From Phialocephala subalpina (lineage: Eukaryota; Ascomycota; Leotiomycetes; Helotiales; Mollisiaceae): 33,861 nt of DNA. The DNA lies in the NCBI GenBank assembly GCA_900073065.1, contig FJOG01000028.1, forward strand, positions 524,800 through 558,660. The letters are read 5' to 3'. Position numbers and translations under genes: made by a program. Shown here in pieces: positions 19,623 through 30,232 of this stretch; position 1 is the first letter of the stretch, and the number at the start of each line of letters is the position of its first letter. The notes under the pieces are model-generated. The model saw only the letters and a list, made by a program, of their open reading frames with translations, was not told where the DNA came from and searched no databases.

Positions 19623-21370
19623 CTAGAGCATATACTCAAACGGCGCCTTATGCTTCCCCCTCCCACCCTCCATCATCGCCTCTCCTGCCTCCCCAACCAC
19701 ACCATACTCCGCAGTTGCTCTTCTATTCAACCTCCCCAAATACCACCTCAACCCCCCCGCCAAAACCGCAACAACAATCATAGCCCCCGCACAACTAACC
19801 ATCCCCCTAACATAAAGCGGCGCATCACTCTGCGGATAAAGTCTCGTCCCAACCAACGGTCCGCACTGCCCAATCAACTGCAACATCGCAAACCCCGTTC
19901 CTTGTTTACTCTCACTTTCCTGATTATTGATGCTCCATGTAATAATAATTGTTATTACGGAGAAGAATCCTATGGCTGCGGGGTAGAGCCCGAAATACCG
20001 ATACCAGGGTGAGAGACCGAAATGGCCGGTGAGAGCGATGAATAGGTATCCGGATGCGGAGAGGAGGGCGTGGAAGAGTATGAAATAGGAGCGGTTGCGG
20101 AGACGGTCGGAGAGATAGGCGGTGAGGATTACGATGATGAATGATAGTAAATAGGGAGGCGCGGATAGAGCTTGAGAGATTAAGACTGAGTGGCCCATCT
20201 CATGTATAATCGTAGGGAGAAAGACCGGCATAGATGAGAATGCCATGTTGGTGAAGAAGAACATGAATGCTGTCAGATACGACTTTGGATCTGCGATTGT
20301 AGCGAGCATTTCCTTTGCGTTCAAGCCGTGTTTTGAGGAGCTTGAAGAGGTGCCGGTTTTCTGTTTTCGGAGACGCAAGCGGGCGACCTTCTTTTCTCGT
20401 GGGGTGAGATAGGTGGCTGTAGAGGGGGAGTCGGGGATTTTGTGCCAGGCTATGACGGCGACTAGGACGCTGGGGAATCCTTCGACGAGGAAAAGGAGTC
20501 GCCAGGAGGCGATGGGTCCATTCTTTCCCAGCTTGATGATTGCCCACGCCAGAGTGGCTGCAAAAGATGTCGCGAGAGGGGCAGCAGATATGAAGTACCC
20601 AGTCCGTAGTGCCAACTCTTCACGCTTGAAGAAGAATGACAGGTAGAATGGTATCCCCGTGAATCCTGCTTCTCCGATGCCCAACAGTATTCTTAGAACG
20701 AGGAGGCCTGCGAAAGATGTTGCAACCGATTGCAGCGAAGCAATGATACCCCATGAGAGCACAATAGCTGTGACGTATATGTGTGCTGGTATGATCTTCC
20801 ACAACACGCTCATCCACTCGAAGCAGATGTATGTGATATAAAATGCAGCGATGACCCATTCGTATCGGTTCGAATCCAGGTCTAGATCAAGGTCCAATCC
20901 AGCGATTTTCGCGTTCCCGATATCTATCGTTTAGAGTTAGCCATTGTACTAAATCTGCGGACAGAGAAGGGTGTAATACTGGACCGATCCAAAAAGCTCA
21001 ACATATACAGCACCGCCACCAACAACACCAAATTCCTATCAAACTTCCTCACAACAGCCCTCTCCTCATCTGGTGTATAAAGTTGATAACTCTGCACCGT
21101 GCTTGCACTCCCTCTTCTTCCCATCCCCACATCATATTTCCCCTCATCAGACTCATCAGACTCATCAACATCCTTCTCGTTCGATTCGTGCAATGGACCA
21201 CGCTGCATCTTATAGCTCTCCCCGCCCAACTCCCCCATCTCAACATCCAGATCTGACTCGTCACTATCCGAGTCGGGAGTCAGCCTCGTCAATTCGCTGC
21301 TGTCAGGGGAGAGCTGCTCCTCTCGCTCCCGTTCCGTGCTCGCGGGGCGGATGATGGATTGTCGGTCCAT
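19623..21370 (-). CDS. MFS transporter, allantoate permease (Dal5)-like anion:cation symporter family
   Basis: Exons 21370-20980 and 20923-19623 give 563 aa. The 56-nt intron (GTATTA donor, GGCTAACT branch region, GATAG acceptor) joins LSFLDRS to NIGNAKIAG. This rebuilds the signature FLDRSNIGNAKIAG of the Dal5/ACS family, whose members import organic anions such as allantoate, nicotinate or pantothenate at the plasma membrane. ATG at 21370; stop at 19623-19625. The first 105 residues are cytosolic, acidic and Ser/Asp-rich (TPDSDSDESDLD, DESDESDEG), then about 12 hydrophobic segments follow. RILLGIGEAGFTGIPFYLS and SWRLLFLVEG are typical MFS motifs around TM4-TM6. A Ser-rich central loop (TGTSSSSSKHG) separates the halves. 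Substrate is not predictable from the sequence. It lies 471 bp downstream of the ABC ATPase stop, same strand. Confidence 0.88.
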
Positions 21371-21841
21371 TGTTGCAGATTGCAGATCAAACGATCATTT
21401 CATTCGGGCAGTGGTAAAATTGATTGTGCCTGGTAGGAGAGAGGCATGGTGAGAGAATGGTGCGTTGGTTCTGCGGCTGGATGGATTTCCAGGGAATCGC
21501 GTTGGCGCATCGGGATTCGCGGTCCAGACAGAACCCCTGTTGATTCTCGCTTGATAGGGGTGATCGTTGCCGTCTTGGCGGGGTTTATTTCTTCTAGGCT
21601 GGATTGGGGTTGGTAGGAAGCTTGTTTCAATTGGGATGAAGGACAAGATTTCACGGTGAGATGAATAGATGGAAGCATAAATCGGATGAAGTTTGTATTG
21701 TGATTCACTCATGCATGTCCGTATGGGACTCAAACACATTTGGATGGAGAATGTTCCAACGTCTGCGGACATCCTCGAAAACGTGGTATCATTCCGTCTC
21801 TCATACAATAGGTTTGTACTTTGGTGTAAATCTCTCAGTTT
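21371..21841. other. Intergenic, MFS promoter side
   Basis: Between the ABC gene stop and the MFS start, both on the minus strand. Frames here on either strand have low-complexity composition and no support. No regulatory motif stood out. Confidence 0.4.
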
Positions 21842-23908
21842 CTACATCCCCCAAATCTCATTCCACCTACGATAGTTCCCTTCAATCGGACCATCAAGCC
21901 TACCAAACCTAGCAGGCTCTCCCGAATTTGCTTCAGGAAGACATATCCATTCTCGAATACTGCCAGGAATTTCTTCCCTGACATGGCTGATGCAAAGAAG
22001 TGCTTGGTCTTTAGTCAGTCCACCTACCTTGACTTTACCAGCTTTTGAAATATCCGACTCGACGATCTCAGAACCAGAAGAACCAAGTTTAAATTTAATG
22101 TCTGAGAATTGCTTCGTCTCACCATGACCGAGGAACAACAAGCAGCGATCTCGAACGCCTTCGTCCATGCCGCTGAATGCTTCGTCCAAGATGACTAAAT
22201 CTGGTTGTTTGATGACGGCACGTAGGAAGAGAGCTACTCTTTGCGACGAGAATGGCAGACCTCCGAATACTAGCTGGTCGGCCCATTCTGGCTTGGCAGT
22301 GGCAGCAGTCTGACCAGCATCAGAGCGAAGGTCTTGTTCAAACCATCGCAAGCAAGCATCAATTCGCTCATGAGCATCCTGGTTCAACTTAGGAACTCCT
22401 CTGAAAGTCTCTGACCAGGCATTTTCCAGCACTTGGCGCAGAGACAGTGATCTCGGTATATGGCTATGAATCTCAGGACTCGAATGACCGATTCGTGCTT
22501 GTAAATCGAAGATAGATATCCCAGGTTTGCCAGGCTCTGGAAGTCTCGATCGTCCAAAGAGCCGGATTGGAAGTGAGTATGTCTGTGGATGATCTGAGCA
22601 GATCAAGGAAAGTAGAGTCGTTTTGCCTGAACCATTTGGCCCAAAAATTCCCCATCTTTGACCACGTTTGACAGACCACCATAGTCCATCTCGGTCTTCA
22701 GTCGAGGACTCAGTGTCCACCTTTTGCTTCCAGTTCCCTAATACAGCTTTGGTCCCATATGCTACCCGAGCACCCTCCATTTCAATGAGTGGTTCTCCAA
22801 TCTCAGGTTCGTGGACATCGTGCATCTGATATCCATCGCGACTCTCTGATGGCACCGAAGGCCGCACCAAGGCAGAAAAGTCAGTCGAAGAGAAATCCGG
22901 TTCCAAAATCCCCTCACTAGTAAGCGTACGGCCGACCTCATGCATCGACTTGATCGACTCATTGAAATAATATGGATCCACCAGCCCATGCTGGACACCA
23001 AAGATAAGTTCCTTCAGCTCATCCAGAACTTCATCCTTCGTGCCCATACGCGCGACTTTACAGTTGCCCTTCAAATAGACCAAATGTGTAATCCACTCCG
23101 GAACTGGGTCCTGCGGCCTCAAAGACAAGACAAGTCTCGGCGCATTCCTCTCCGCCAACCCATACAACATCGGGCTCAGACTCAACAACGTCGGCGGATC
23201 CAACCCCATAAACGGCTCATCCAACAACAACACCTCCGGATTTCCCAACAATGCCCTCGCAATCCTAGCCCGTCTCGTCTGCCCATTACTCAGATTCGAA
23301 ACCGGCATATCGATCAGATCCCCCAACCTTAAATCTTTAACCACTCTCTCCAATGTCTTCGTATCAACAGTCTTCCCATCGATATCTTGGGCTGTGAGAT
23401 TGAGTTGTGTGTTTCCTTGTAGGTAGTCTAGGACGCTGAAATCTGTGTCTTCTCGTCTGGATTCGTATCTTGCGGAGAGGTAGGCGCTCTGTGGTGCTTG
23501 GGCACCGAGGCCTTGCTCCCCATCGAAGCCTACTTGCTTTATAGCCGATTCAGGGTTTCGTAATCGGTGATCTTTGGCTTCGATTTCGTCGGATGAGAGG
23601 TAAGGGTATGATCTCGCAGTCGCTGGTATTGAGAGGTGCTTTCCTCGTAGAATATTCAAGAATGTAGTCTTCCCAGCTGATGACGGTCCAATGATGGCCC
23701 AATATTTTGGTTCAGAAGAGAAAGACCGAAGTTCGAAATGTAGGTCCTCGAACAATGGCGGATTGGCATGTTGGGGAATAGTAGAGTTTGGATGGTGACG
23801 ATAGAATGTCCCTCCTTTGATGGAGATTATCGGTGGTCGAGTATTCGATGTGCCATATTGCCGCAGGTATGACAGCGGGAGATATGGTCTCGCCGTCGGT
23901 CTACGCAT
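21842..23908 (-). CDS. Soluble tandem-domain ABC ATPase, yeast YDR061W-like
   Basis: This is a single exon of 688 aa with ATG at 23908-23906. There are two ATP-binding cassettes and no membrane segments. NBD1 has Walker A GPSSAGKT (74-81), signature LSNGQ (206-210) and Walker B VLLLDEP (225-231); where the switch His is expected it has LSLRPQDPVPEW, with no His. NBD2 has Walker A GPNGSGKT (423-430), a degenerate signature LPFSSQR (551-557), Walker B LVILDE (571-576) and a switch His in ISHVREE. This asymmetry implies one consensus and one degenerate composite site. The architecture matches the fungal family of yeast YDR061W, also similar to bacterial ModF-type proteins; its role is poorly known. 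The N-terminus is Arg-rich and free of acidic residues for about 25 residues (RRPTARPYLPLSYLRQYG), so mitochondrial import is possible. Confidence 0.88.
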   Translation of the reverse strand: MRRPTARPYLPLSYLRQYGTSNTRPPIISIKGGTFYRHHPNSTIPQHANPPLFEDLHFELRSFSSEPKYWAIIGPSSAGKTTFLNILRGKHLSIPATARSYPYLSSDEIEAKDHRLRNPESAIKQVGFDGEQGLGAQAPQSAYLSARYESRREDTDFSVLDYLQGNTQLNLTAQDIDGKTVDTKTLERVVKDLRLGDLIDMPVSNLSNGQTRRARIARALLGNPEVLLLDEPFMGLDPPTLLSLSPMLYGLAERNAPRLVLSLRPQDPVPEWITHLVYLKGNCKVARMGTKDEVLDELKELIFGVQHGLVDPYYFNESIKSMHEVGRTLTSEGILEPDFSSTDFSALVRPSVPSESRDGYQMHDVHEPEIGEPLIEMEGARVAYGTKAVLGNWKQKVDTESSTEDRDGLWWSVKRGQRWGIFGPNGSGKTTLLSLICSDHPQTYSLPIRLFGRSRLPEPGKPGISIFDLQARIGHSSPEIHSHIPRSLSLRQVLENAWSETFRGVPKLNQDAHERIDACLRWFEQDLRSDAGQTAATAKPEWADQLVFGGLPFSSQRVALFLRAVIKQPDLVILDEAFSGMDEGVRDRCLLFLGHGETKQFSDIKFKLGSSGSEIVESDISKAGKVKVGGLTKDQALLCISHVREEIPGSIREWICLPEANSGEPARFGRLDGPIEGNYRRWNEIWGM

Positions 23909-24170
23909 TTTTGCAATTGCGAATGCATTGTGAGAAGAGCAGAAGTGGAAGAGGTGGGACTTTGAGTCATGGTTGCTCTTACCCCGGAATTTTGAGGCGA
24001 ACTCGGAGCTACATGAAAAAGCGCGCTAGCGTGAGCTTCCACGTCCGCTTCGTGCCTGAAGTTAGTACAGCTTCGATCAACACCACATCTCAATCTCAAC
24101 TCGTCACAACCCACGACAAGTTGATCGCTACCTCACCTCACCACAAATAAATCCTCTGAAATCAGTCAAG
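23909..24170. promoter_or_regulatory. Divergent promoter region between the ABC ATPase and UMP1
   Basis: The two start codons are 262 bp apart on opposite strands, so any promoter elements must be shared or overlapping. The UMP1-side leader is CA-rich and pyrimidine-rich (caaccacaaataaatcc before the ATG). I looked for the yeast proteasome-associated control element on both strands and did not see it. Confidence 0.45.
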
Positions 24171-24742
24171 ATGGTAAGCTCCCACCTCGCTTCAAGATAT
24201 TGAAAGCTGCGACGAGCGCCTCAGCGCGTTCACTCGGAGCTGACCTTCAACCTCTTTCCTTCACAGCTAACCTCTCCCTCTCAGGCAATGCGCATCGCAC
24301 CCCCCTCTCCCACTCAACATCACACTCCCATCTCCAAAAAGCCAACCTCGGCGCCCCCTCCGCCCCCGGCCTCCACGACACCCTCCGTCACGGCGTCGGT
24401 CCCACAACCACAACCTCCATCTCATCCATCCCCGACAGCACCCACCCTCTCGAAGCCCGTCTCAAAGCCTGGGAAGCCACTCAAGAATCGCTCAAGATGG
24501 AAGGACTACGACGAACATTCGGTATCAGCGAGCCTATTAGACGAGGAATGGAGTTGAAGATTACGAGAGAGGGGGAATGGAGACCTGCTGTTTTGGGTGG
24601 TGGGTTGGAGAAGGGTGTTCATGAGGATATTTTGAGGGGTATGGATTGTAGTATTCAGTGGGAGGATGTTTTTAAGGGGGATGAGATGAGGAGTGTGCCG
24701 GGCTTTCATGAGGAGGTTGAGAGGAAGGTTCGGATGCAGTAG
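24171..24742 (+). CDS. UMP1: Proteasome maturation factor UMP1/POMP, with an apparent one-base frameshift
   Basis: The core frame reads APSAPGLHDTLRHG, HPLEARLKAWEATQESLK, LRRTFGISEPIRRGMEL, ILRGMDCSIQWEDVF, and ends FHEEVERKVRMQ, stop 24740-24742. These are the conserved blocks of UMP1/POMP, the chaperone of 20S proteasome assembly. An ATG at 24171 is followed at once by a donor GTAAGC; the intron ends at CTCTCAG 24284 (111 nt) or CACAG 24266. The first exon is thus only ATG. The following frame (AMRIAPPSPTQHH) is one base out of register with the core. No GT occurs from 24285 to the C5 run at 24354-24358, so an intron cannot fix it. One missing base in that run would give an intact 153-aa protein, close to the family's usual size of about 140-150. 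A sequencing error is the simplest reading, because the rest is well conserved. Confidence 0.82.
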
Positions 24743-25358
24743 ATGGAGGCTCGTCAGGGTTTCCGTTGGAGATAATGGATCTTGGGAGTGAAGATGCATG
24801 GTGGATTGATGGCAGATATGGGGATAAAGTCGTTCTGCTGCTGAAATGGTGAGAGGATGACGATTGTACTACCACCTGGCTGAGACGGAAGATGGCGTTT
24901 GAGGCTCTGCCATGACATAGAACTCGCAATGGAACATGGATCTTGCATCAATCATCTGGTTTCAGTGAGAAGTCCTAGGAAGGCAAAACAGTGACTGCAT
25001 TCTATCCATGTCTTGCAACCTCGCAACGGAAAATCATGACCGGTATACAGCCCAGCAACTGTATTTATAACACACAATCACCCCCTCTTCCTAACTATAC
25101 ACTATCCATACCAAATTCCATTCCCATCAGATGCTCAACCTGCCAACCACAAAGCGCAGGACCCAGATCCAGATCACAAGTTGTCACAAATGCCAAAGCC
25201 AAATCCGCAGCCTCGCTCCCTGCCTCAAACAACTCGCAAATAAAACAGCCGTAACGCCTCTGTCAAATGTTCGTTATGTTCCCTGGTGGTGACGAAAATG
25301 CACAATGTACTGTAAAAGGACGAGAGCAATGCAAGCAACGGGTCGAAGTTGAATCGGA
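24743..25358. other. Intergenic between convergent genes, no gene
   Basis: 3' sides of UMP1 and the ubiquitin-fold gene. No frame with protein-like content on either strand. Confidence 0.45.
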
Positions 25359-26304
25359 CTAAAGTATCACACAGCGACAGCCTGCGGTGCTTTCGCCTTC
25401 TCCTCTATCTCTACCGCCAGCCTTGCCTTTAGATGCGTCTTCTTCGTCGACTATGTCTTGGGGTCGGACGGTCATATGTACGACGTTTGCCGAGTCGGCG
25501 TTGAATTTGCATTCTATCGAAGAACGTTAGCTATGACCATATATATTTCCATCTGAAAATGAACTGCTTACCTTTCAATGGAGTCTTATCATCCAATAAC
25601 CGCCCAAAGAAGATCAATCGTATACTACTCGGACTACTAGGCTGAGCCTCCCACTCCTCTCTCCACTCCCGCAGAATCAACTCCTTTAATGTATATACAC
25701 TGATGCTGAAGGGATCTTTTCTGCCGCTCTCGGTCACTCCTGGTACATTGACGTTCCGCTTCGTCAAGTACTTCTCATCGATCTTGTATGGATGTCTCGC
25801 GCCCGACGTGAGGAGCAGCGTGATAACCAGAACTGGTCCTGCTTCGCTTATCACAGGAGCAGGTGTATTATCTGTAGATGGACCGATAGCCACTGAATCC
25901 AGTCGTGTGATGGCCGGTGCAGCTGAACTCGAAGGCTCAGACGCGGCAGCCGCGGCAGTATTCGTCGCTGCATCGTTCGTAGAAGTCGATAAAGGGGCGG
26001 CAGATGGTATCGAACTCGAAATCGCAGCATTCGAGCCTTCGTCATTTCTCCTCGTATTCTCGTTGGCAGAAGAACTCGACATGGTTGGGAAGGAGGAGTC
26101 TAGAGGTGAGGATTCGGGAATTGAAACATTGTTGAGGTTGAGACCCTGCGATCCTGCGCCAGTCCTCTTCGATGCGTCGAGTTCACTCATCTCGACCGGA
26201 ATATTACCAGGAGAGTGTGGTTGTGAGGCCAAGAGAGAAGGGTCGAGGGGGACTGAGGCAGAGGCAGGGCCGCCGCCTGTCGCTGTCGTTGATTGTGCCA
26301 TCAT
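25359..26304 (-). CDS. Membrane-anchored ubiquitin-fold protein (UBL3/MUB type) with CaaX box
   Basis: Exons 26304-25572 and 25513-25359 give 295 aa. The 58-nt intron is GTAAGC...AGCTAACG...GATAG. Two ATGs are adjacent (26304 and 26301). Residues 1-150 are Ser/Ala/Pro/Thr-rich and probably disordered. From about 158 the ubiquitin-like fold of the Rad60-SLD_2/UBL3 family appears: VLVITLLLTSGARHPYKID, then VYTLKELILREWREEW, then IRLIFFGRLLDDKTPLKG, then VVHMTVRP from exon 2. The protein ends CRCVIL. CVIL is a CaaX box, and the final Leu predicts geranylgeranylation; the Cys two residues earlier could be palmitoylated. MUB/UBL3 proteins are held at membranes by this lipid and recruit ubiquitin-pathway enzymes or act as sorting modifiers. 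Without exon 2 the frame would end in KYIWS and lose the anchor. Confidence 0.86.
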
Positions 26305-27496
26305 TGGTTGGGTTCTTGTGGGCGTGTGAGATGCCTGTTATGAATTCAGACCTAGCGCCACCAAGGCGAGTCTGCAGATGCAGCAGTCAATAATATATCA
26401 AATTGCTGAGCAGGCAATGTTCAGGTTCCGAAAAGGCGGGCAGAGCCTGGTTCCGCACAATTGAAGTGAATTGACGGCGAATAATGACCGGTCGAAGTCC
26501 AAGGATTAACACGATCTTGGAGGCTCGGTGTTTGGAGTCTGGATTACGGTTCGTTGATGGGGCTTTGGAGACTCCAGCCGTGGTTGAAACTAGTGCTCCG
26601 GCCCTGATCCGAGTTGGCCCACGCGAGCCAGGTTTGGGCAAGGAAGCTGTCCTTACGTGGACGAGTCCCTTGAGCGAATTATGGGAGCATCAATAGGGAG
26701 AATATCCAGATATAAATAATGCTCTTATTGTTGAGGTTGGTGTTGCTGATTGTTTGGGCATGGAGGTACAAACAATCCAGTTGCACAGCATGGACCGTCT
26801 TTACAGCATCACCTTCCGACTTTGGTAGCAGAGACGAGGTTGAAATCTGGGGATGCCAAGTTCCAAGTTTGCGATAGAGACACCCCCTTGTTCTACCTTG
26901 GCTCTAAGGGTATCTACCAGGATTCAGGGACTCCCGTGTTCTGCAACCCCAGCCATTCATCAACCTCCTCTAGGAGTGAAGTTATACACGTGCCCTGCTT
27001 CGTTCTGCATTGCTTGATTCTGTTGTGTTGCATTTGAGCTGTACCCCTGAACTTTCTCTGTCATGCATGTCCTTGTTGCGAGAAAAAAGCACTGTCCTGG
27101 CCGTTGCCGATTTCTCAGTGGAGGCTGAACACCGGAGCCAACTCGTGGTGTTCTTGAATTCTGAGAAGTTTGAAGCTGTTGCTCAAGACTGGAATGAGCA
27201 AGATTGTCAGTGTGGCAATGTCTATGTCGTTCTTTCCGTCCCTGAATAGCTATCCATTTCTGGGCTGGTCATGTGATACTCTCAAAATCAAACCTACTTT
27301 ATTTGAAAGATTCGATGGCATTTTCTCTTTAAAACTCTAGATTCTACGTCAATCAGTTCAAGCTTCAATTCTACATTCAAGATCTTTTCTGGTTATGAAA
27401 TTTTTGCAGATCGATTTCAAGAACTGGCACCAATCTTGCCTCAATCTACACCGAAACACAATTCTGTCCATGAGCAGCCTTGGTCATCAAACGGGG
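26305..27496. other. Intergenic, no supported gene
   Basis: Several small frames occur (26484-26696 plus, 26387-26641 minus, 26750-27037 plus, 27010-27249 plus). None shows a recognisable motif or good splice signals. The 79-codon frame at 27010 has protein-like composition (VLAVADFSVEAEHRSQLVVF) but starts from a non-ATG codon, and its origin is unclear. The sequence from 27300 to 27430 is AT-rich. Confidence 0.4.
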
Positions 27497-27996
27497 CGTC
27501 ATCATCCCGTAGAGCAGTCGTCAGATATCAGATAAGAATCATCCCGTCCTTACTTTACTGGAATTCTTCCACGCTCAGTTTGCACCTTGAGCTCCATACC
27601 TCGTTGGCCGAATTATCGCCACACTCAGCACTGCCCCTCACGTACCACCCTCTAGTCTCCGCCAACTATCTCATATGCCGCAATAATTCCAAATAGAGCC
27701 TGGGACATTTTTTACTCACGCCATTGTCGACAGTGAGCATTGGACACGTCATCATCCCGTAGAGCAGTCGTCAGATATCAGATAAGAATCATCCCGTCCT
27801 TACTTTACTGGAATTCTTCCACGCTCAGTTTGCACCTTGAGCTCCATACCTCGTTGGCCGAATTATCGCCACACTCAGCACTGCCCCTCACGTACCACCC
27901 TCTAGTCTCCGCCAACTATCTCATATGCCGCAATAATTCCAAATAGAGCCTGGGACATTTTTTACTCACGCCATTGTCGACAGTGAGCATTGGACA
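27497..27996. repeat. Perfect tandem duplication, 2 x 250 bp
   Basis: 27497-27746 and 27747-27996 are identical at every base I compared. The unit shows no gene. Its sequence is unrelated to the other 250-bp duplication at 18486-18985; only the unit length is shared. Confidence 0.95.
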
Positions 27997-28911
27997 TGAG
28001 CTCATCTGCTTCACCTAGCGACAAAGCCGGCATCCCGAGGGATCCTTTTCTGAGATAGGAAGGGAAGTCGTCACCCTATTCAATCAGGTCTTGTTTTAGA
28101 GTCGGTATCTGTTTGGAGTTTGGCGTTCGAAGTTTCCGGAACTTATTCGGATACTGCGAAGAAATGTTAGGAGATTCGATTGAGCAAGTGTTCTTCAGTC
28201 GTAGGAGAAGGTCACGAAAGGGCAATGGCAATGACCTGCGGTCAAAATTGTTAAAGAATTGCACTTCGGCACTGTATAAGACCACCAGTGTGGGACGTAC
28301 AATGCCGACTTAAACCTCTAAGCAGATTCCCTCATCGCATTCAACACTTCTAGTTTCTACTTCGCCTAGCAACTATAGCTGAAAGACCTCCGACGCCAAT
28401 GGTAATCCCTCGAGTGTCTTCCTCTTCAGCCACAAATGACAGTATCGAAGTACACGTATGTCATCTTTGGCTTCTTCTTGCCTTTCCTCTGTGTCTCCTT
28501 GTGATTCCTTTGCTGGAATAGGGGGAAGGGTGGGTTCAAACGCGAGGCCAGTGTTTACAGTGTTTCGAATCATATGGTGGCGAAAGCTGTCACGATTATC
28601 CACCTAACGTTGCGCCGGCGATTGTGTCAATGGCTGGGTTGATGGCTGAGTGGAGTGCTGTGTCGACAGATGGGTTGACGGTTACGTTGACACCTGGTCT
28701 GACTGCCCACTTGACTCTCCAATATACACACGCCTTGGATTCCTTCTTGACACTTGACTCTGCCGTTTCTTTGCGTCCGACTCCCCTGGTACGATTTCCT
28801 TGCCTATTCCTTCAAATTCTCTTTCGGCTCCTGCTCCGGCTTCTTTCGCGATTTCCTCGCCTTTCCCCTTTGGTTCATTATACTCCTCGGTATATACTCA
28901 AGATCTTGGAG
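27997..28911. other. Intergenic or decayed gene tail
   Basis: No complete gene. On the minus strand, 28603-28373 is an open frame (FEPTLPPIPAKESQGD, EERQEEAKDDIRVL), and about 28870-28680 is an open acidic/Lys-rich frame (EEYNEPKGKGEEIAKEAGAG). Both could be out-of-frame 3' parts of the broken gene at 28912-29983. I could not connect them. Confidence 0.4.
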
Positions 28912-29983
28912 TTATTCGTCCTTCTGAGCTTTCTTATGAACCAGCATCTTTGGCTTAATCGACTGCTTTTCAAACGGGTCGTAGAGAATAGCACACAAGT
29001 CCTTGCTCGGCCAAGTGACAACGGTCCGGAATGGTCCAAGTTCTGCACTTTCATCATAAATGTCGAAAGGCTCTAGGATTTTGTCATCATTGAGATCGAA
29101 AGGAACTCCAGGTAGTACCGGCCCGACTTTGACTGCTCCCCGTCTTCTCCCTCCCCTGCCTCCATGCTCGAATCCCGCCATTTAAGCACAAGCTTTCCTT
29201 CCATCAACTCTACCCCTCTATACACCTTCGAGTAGGTTAGCATTCCTGTTTCAAGCACTTTAAAGACAAGAGGAGAAGAGAATGTTCCGGGAGCCTTGGA
29301 ACATTCAAGACTCTTGGAACAATGAGGTTTAACTGCTCATTCGGCTCATTACTTAGGCTCATACTCTCCATCATAGGCACAATATCCTTCTCCAGAATAG
29401 ACAAGAATTCGGTTTGTTGATCTCGCTTTGTTCCACACTTGTAGAATATTTCCTCCGCCATTTGGGACATTGCGGGGTTGGGAGCGTGCGCGTTCCGCAT
29501 TTGAGGATAGGATACAAAGAAAGGCATGATAGACCCTAGATTTGGATTTTCCCAGCAGTGGTTACTACGTGTTGCGGTGTCCGACCGTTCAGGGTAGGAC
29601 GTGGGAAGGATCGAGGCGTGTGGCCCTCCTTTCCTCATCCATGCCTACGAACGAACTCGTTAAAGGCTAAAGCTGCTATTATGCGGAAAGAACTTCCTTT
29701 CCCGTACGAGGCAAGTTCTTACCATATCCTCTACACCTTCCTCATTGTAACCCAAAATCACTTGTCCTGATTCCCACTCAAGGACTCGAATAATCAACAC
29801 ACACCCAGTCTTGATCCCAGCAAGGAAAGAGTGGCAAAAAAGCACTGGACTGTTGTTACACTTGCAGAGGAGCTCGTGGTGGTAGATAAAGGGTGGCTGA
29901 AACTTCAGTGACTGTCCAACTACGATGTACGGATGGTGACAATTATGTGGACGGGAATCAACCAAAATAAGTCGGACATTCAT
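28912..29983 (-). pseudogene. Decayed or unresolved multi-exon gene, faint BTB-like N-terminus
   Basis: ATG at 29983 opens an 87-codon exon (29983-29723). A 78-nt intron (GTAAGA...CGTAG, 29645-29722) joins it in phase to WMRKGGPHASIL. The frame continues through MAEEIFYKCGTKRDQQTEFL, then shifts near 29310 to a frame with GTFSSPLVFKVLETGMLTYS, and again near 29130 to a frame with VPFDLNDDKILEPFDIYDES, ending at TAA 28912-28914. Each segment reads like real protein, but I found no convincing introns of usual length at the two shifts. The first exon (IVVGQ, YHHELLCKCNNSPVLF) faintly recalls a BTB/POZ domain; this is weak. Either the gene is dead with two frameshifts, or the sequence contains errors, or unusually short introns exist. 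Confidence 0.45.
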
Positions 29984-30054
29984 AGAGAACCCACTACAAT
30001 CTCATTCTGTGAACAATCATGCTTAAAGTTATTGCATTTGCCTGGAAAGGTGCC

Positions 30055-30061
30055 TATAAAA
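30055..30061 (+). promoter_or_regulatory. TATA box of the small Cys-rich gene
   Basis: TATAAAA stands 172 bp before the ATG at 30233. It is followed by a long C/T- and CA-rich leader without an upstream ATG, as is usual in well-expressed fungal genes. The minus-strand gene starting at 29983 lies just upstream and is divergent. Confidence 0.5.
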
Positions 30062-30232
30062 TCCAAAATCTTTGCTCAAATTGCTCTCCCAAATAACTTC
30101 ATCTTCATCATCTCTTCTAACACAGACACCCCAACGACTTGCACCAACCACAACAAATATCCACCTCTCCCACTACCCAAACTCTAGACAACAAGAAGGT
30201 CTCAAACGCAAGAGCAGAAGCAACATTCAAGC

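Noticed and set aside
23833..24150. 105-codon plus frame in the ABC/UMP1 divergent region
   Set aside because: It overlaps the 5' end of the ABC gene in antisense and has no protein-like features.
27436..27946. Two frames with the same C-terminal sequence, looking like a gene family
   Set aside because: They are only the two copies of the 250-bp duplication read in the same frame, with no independent support.
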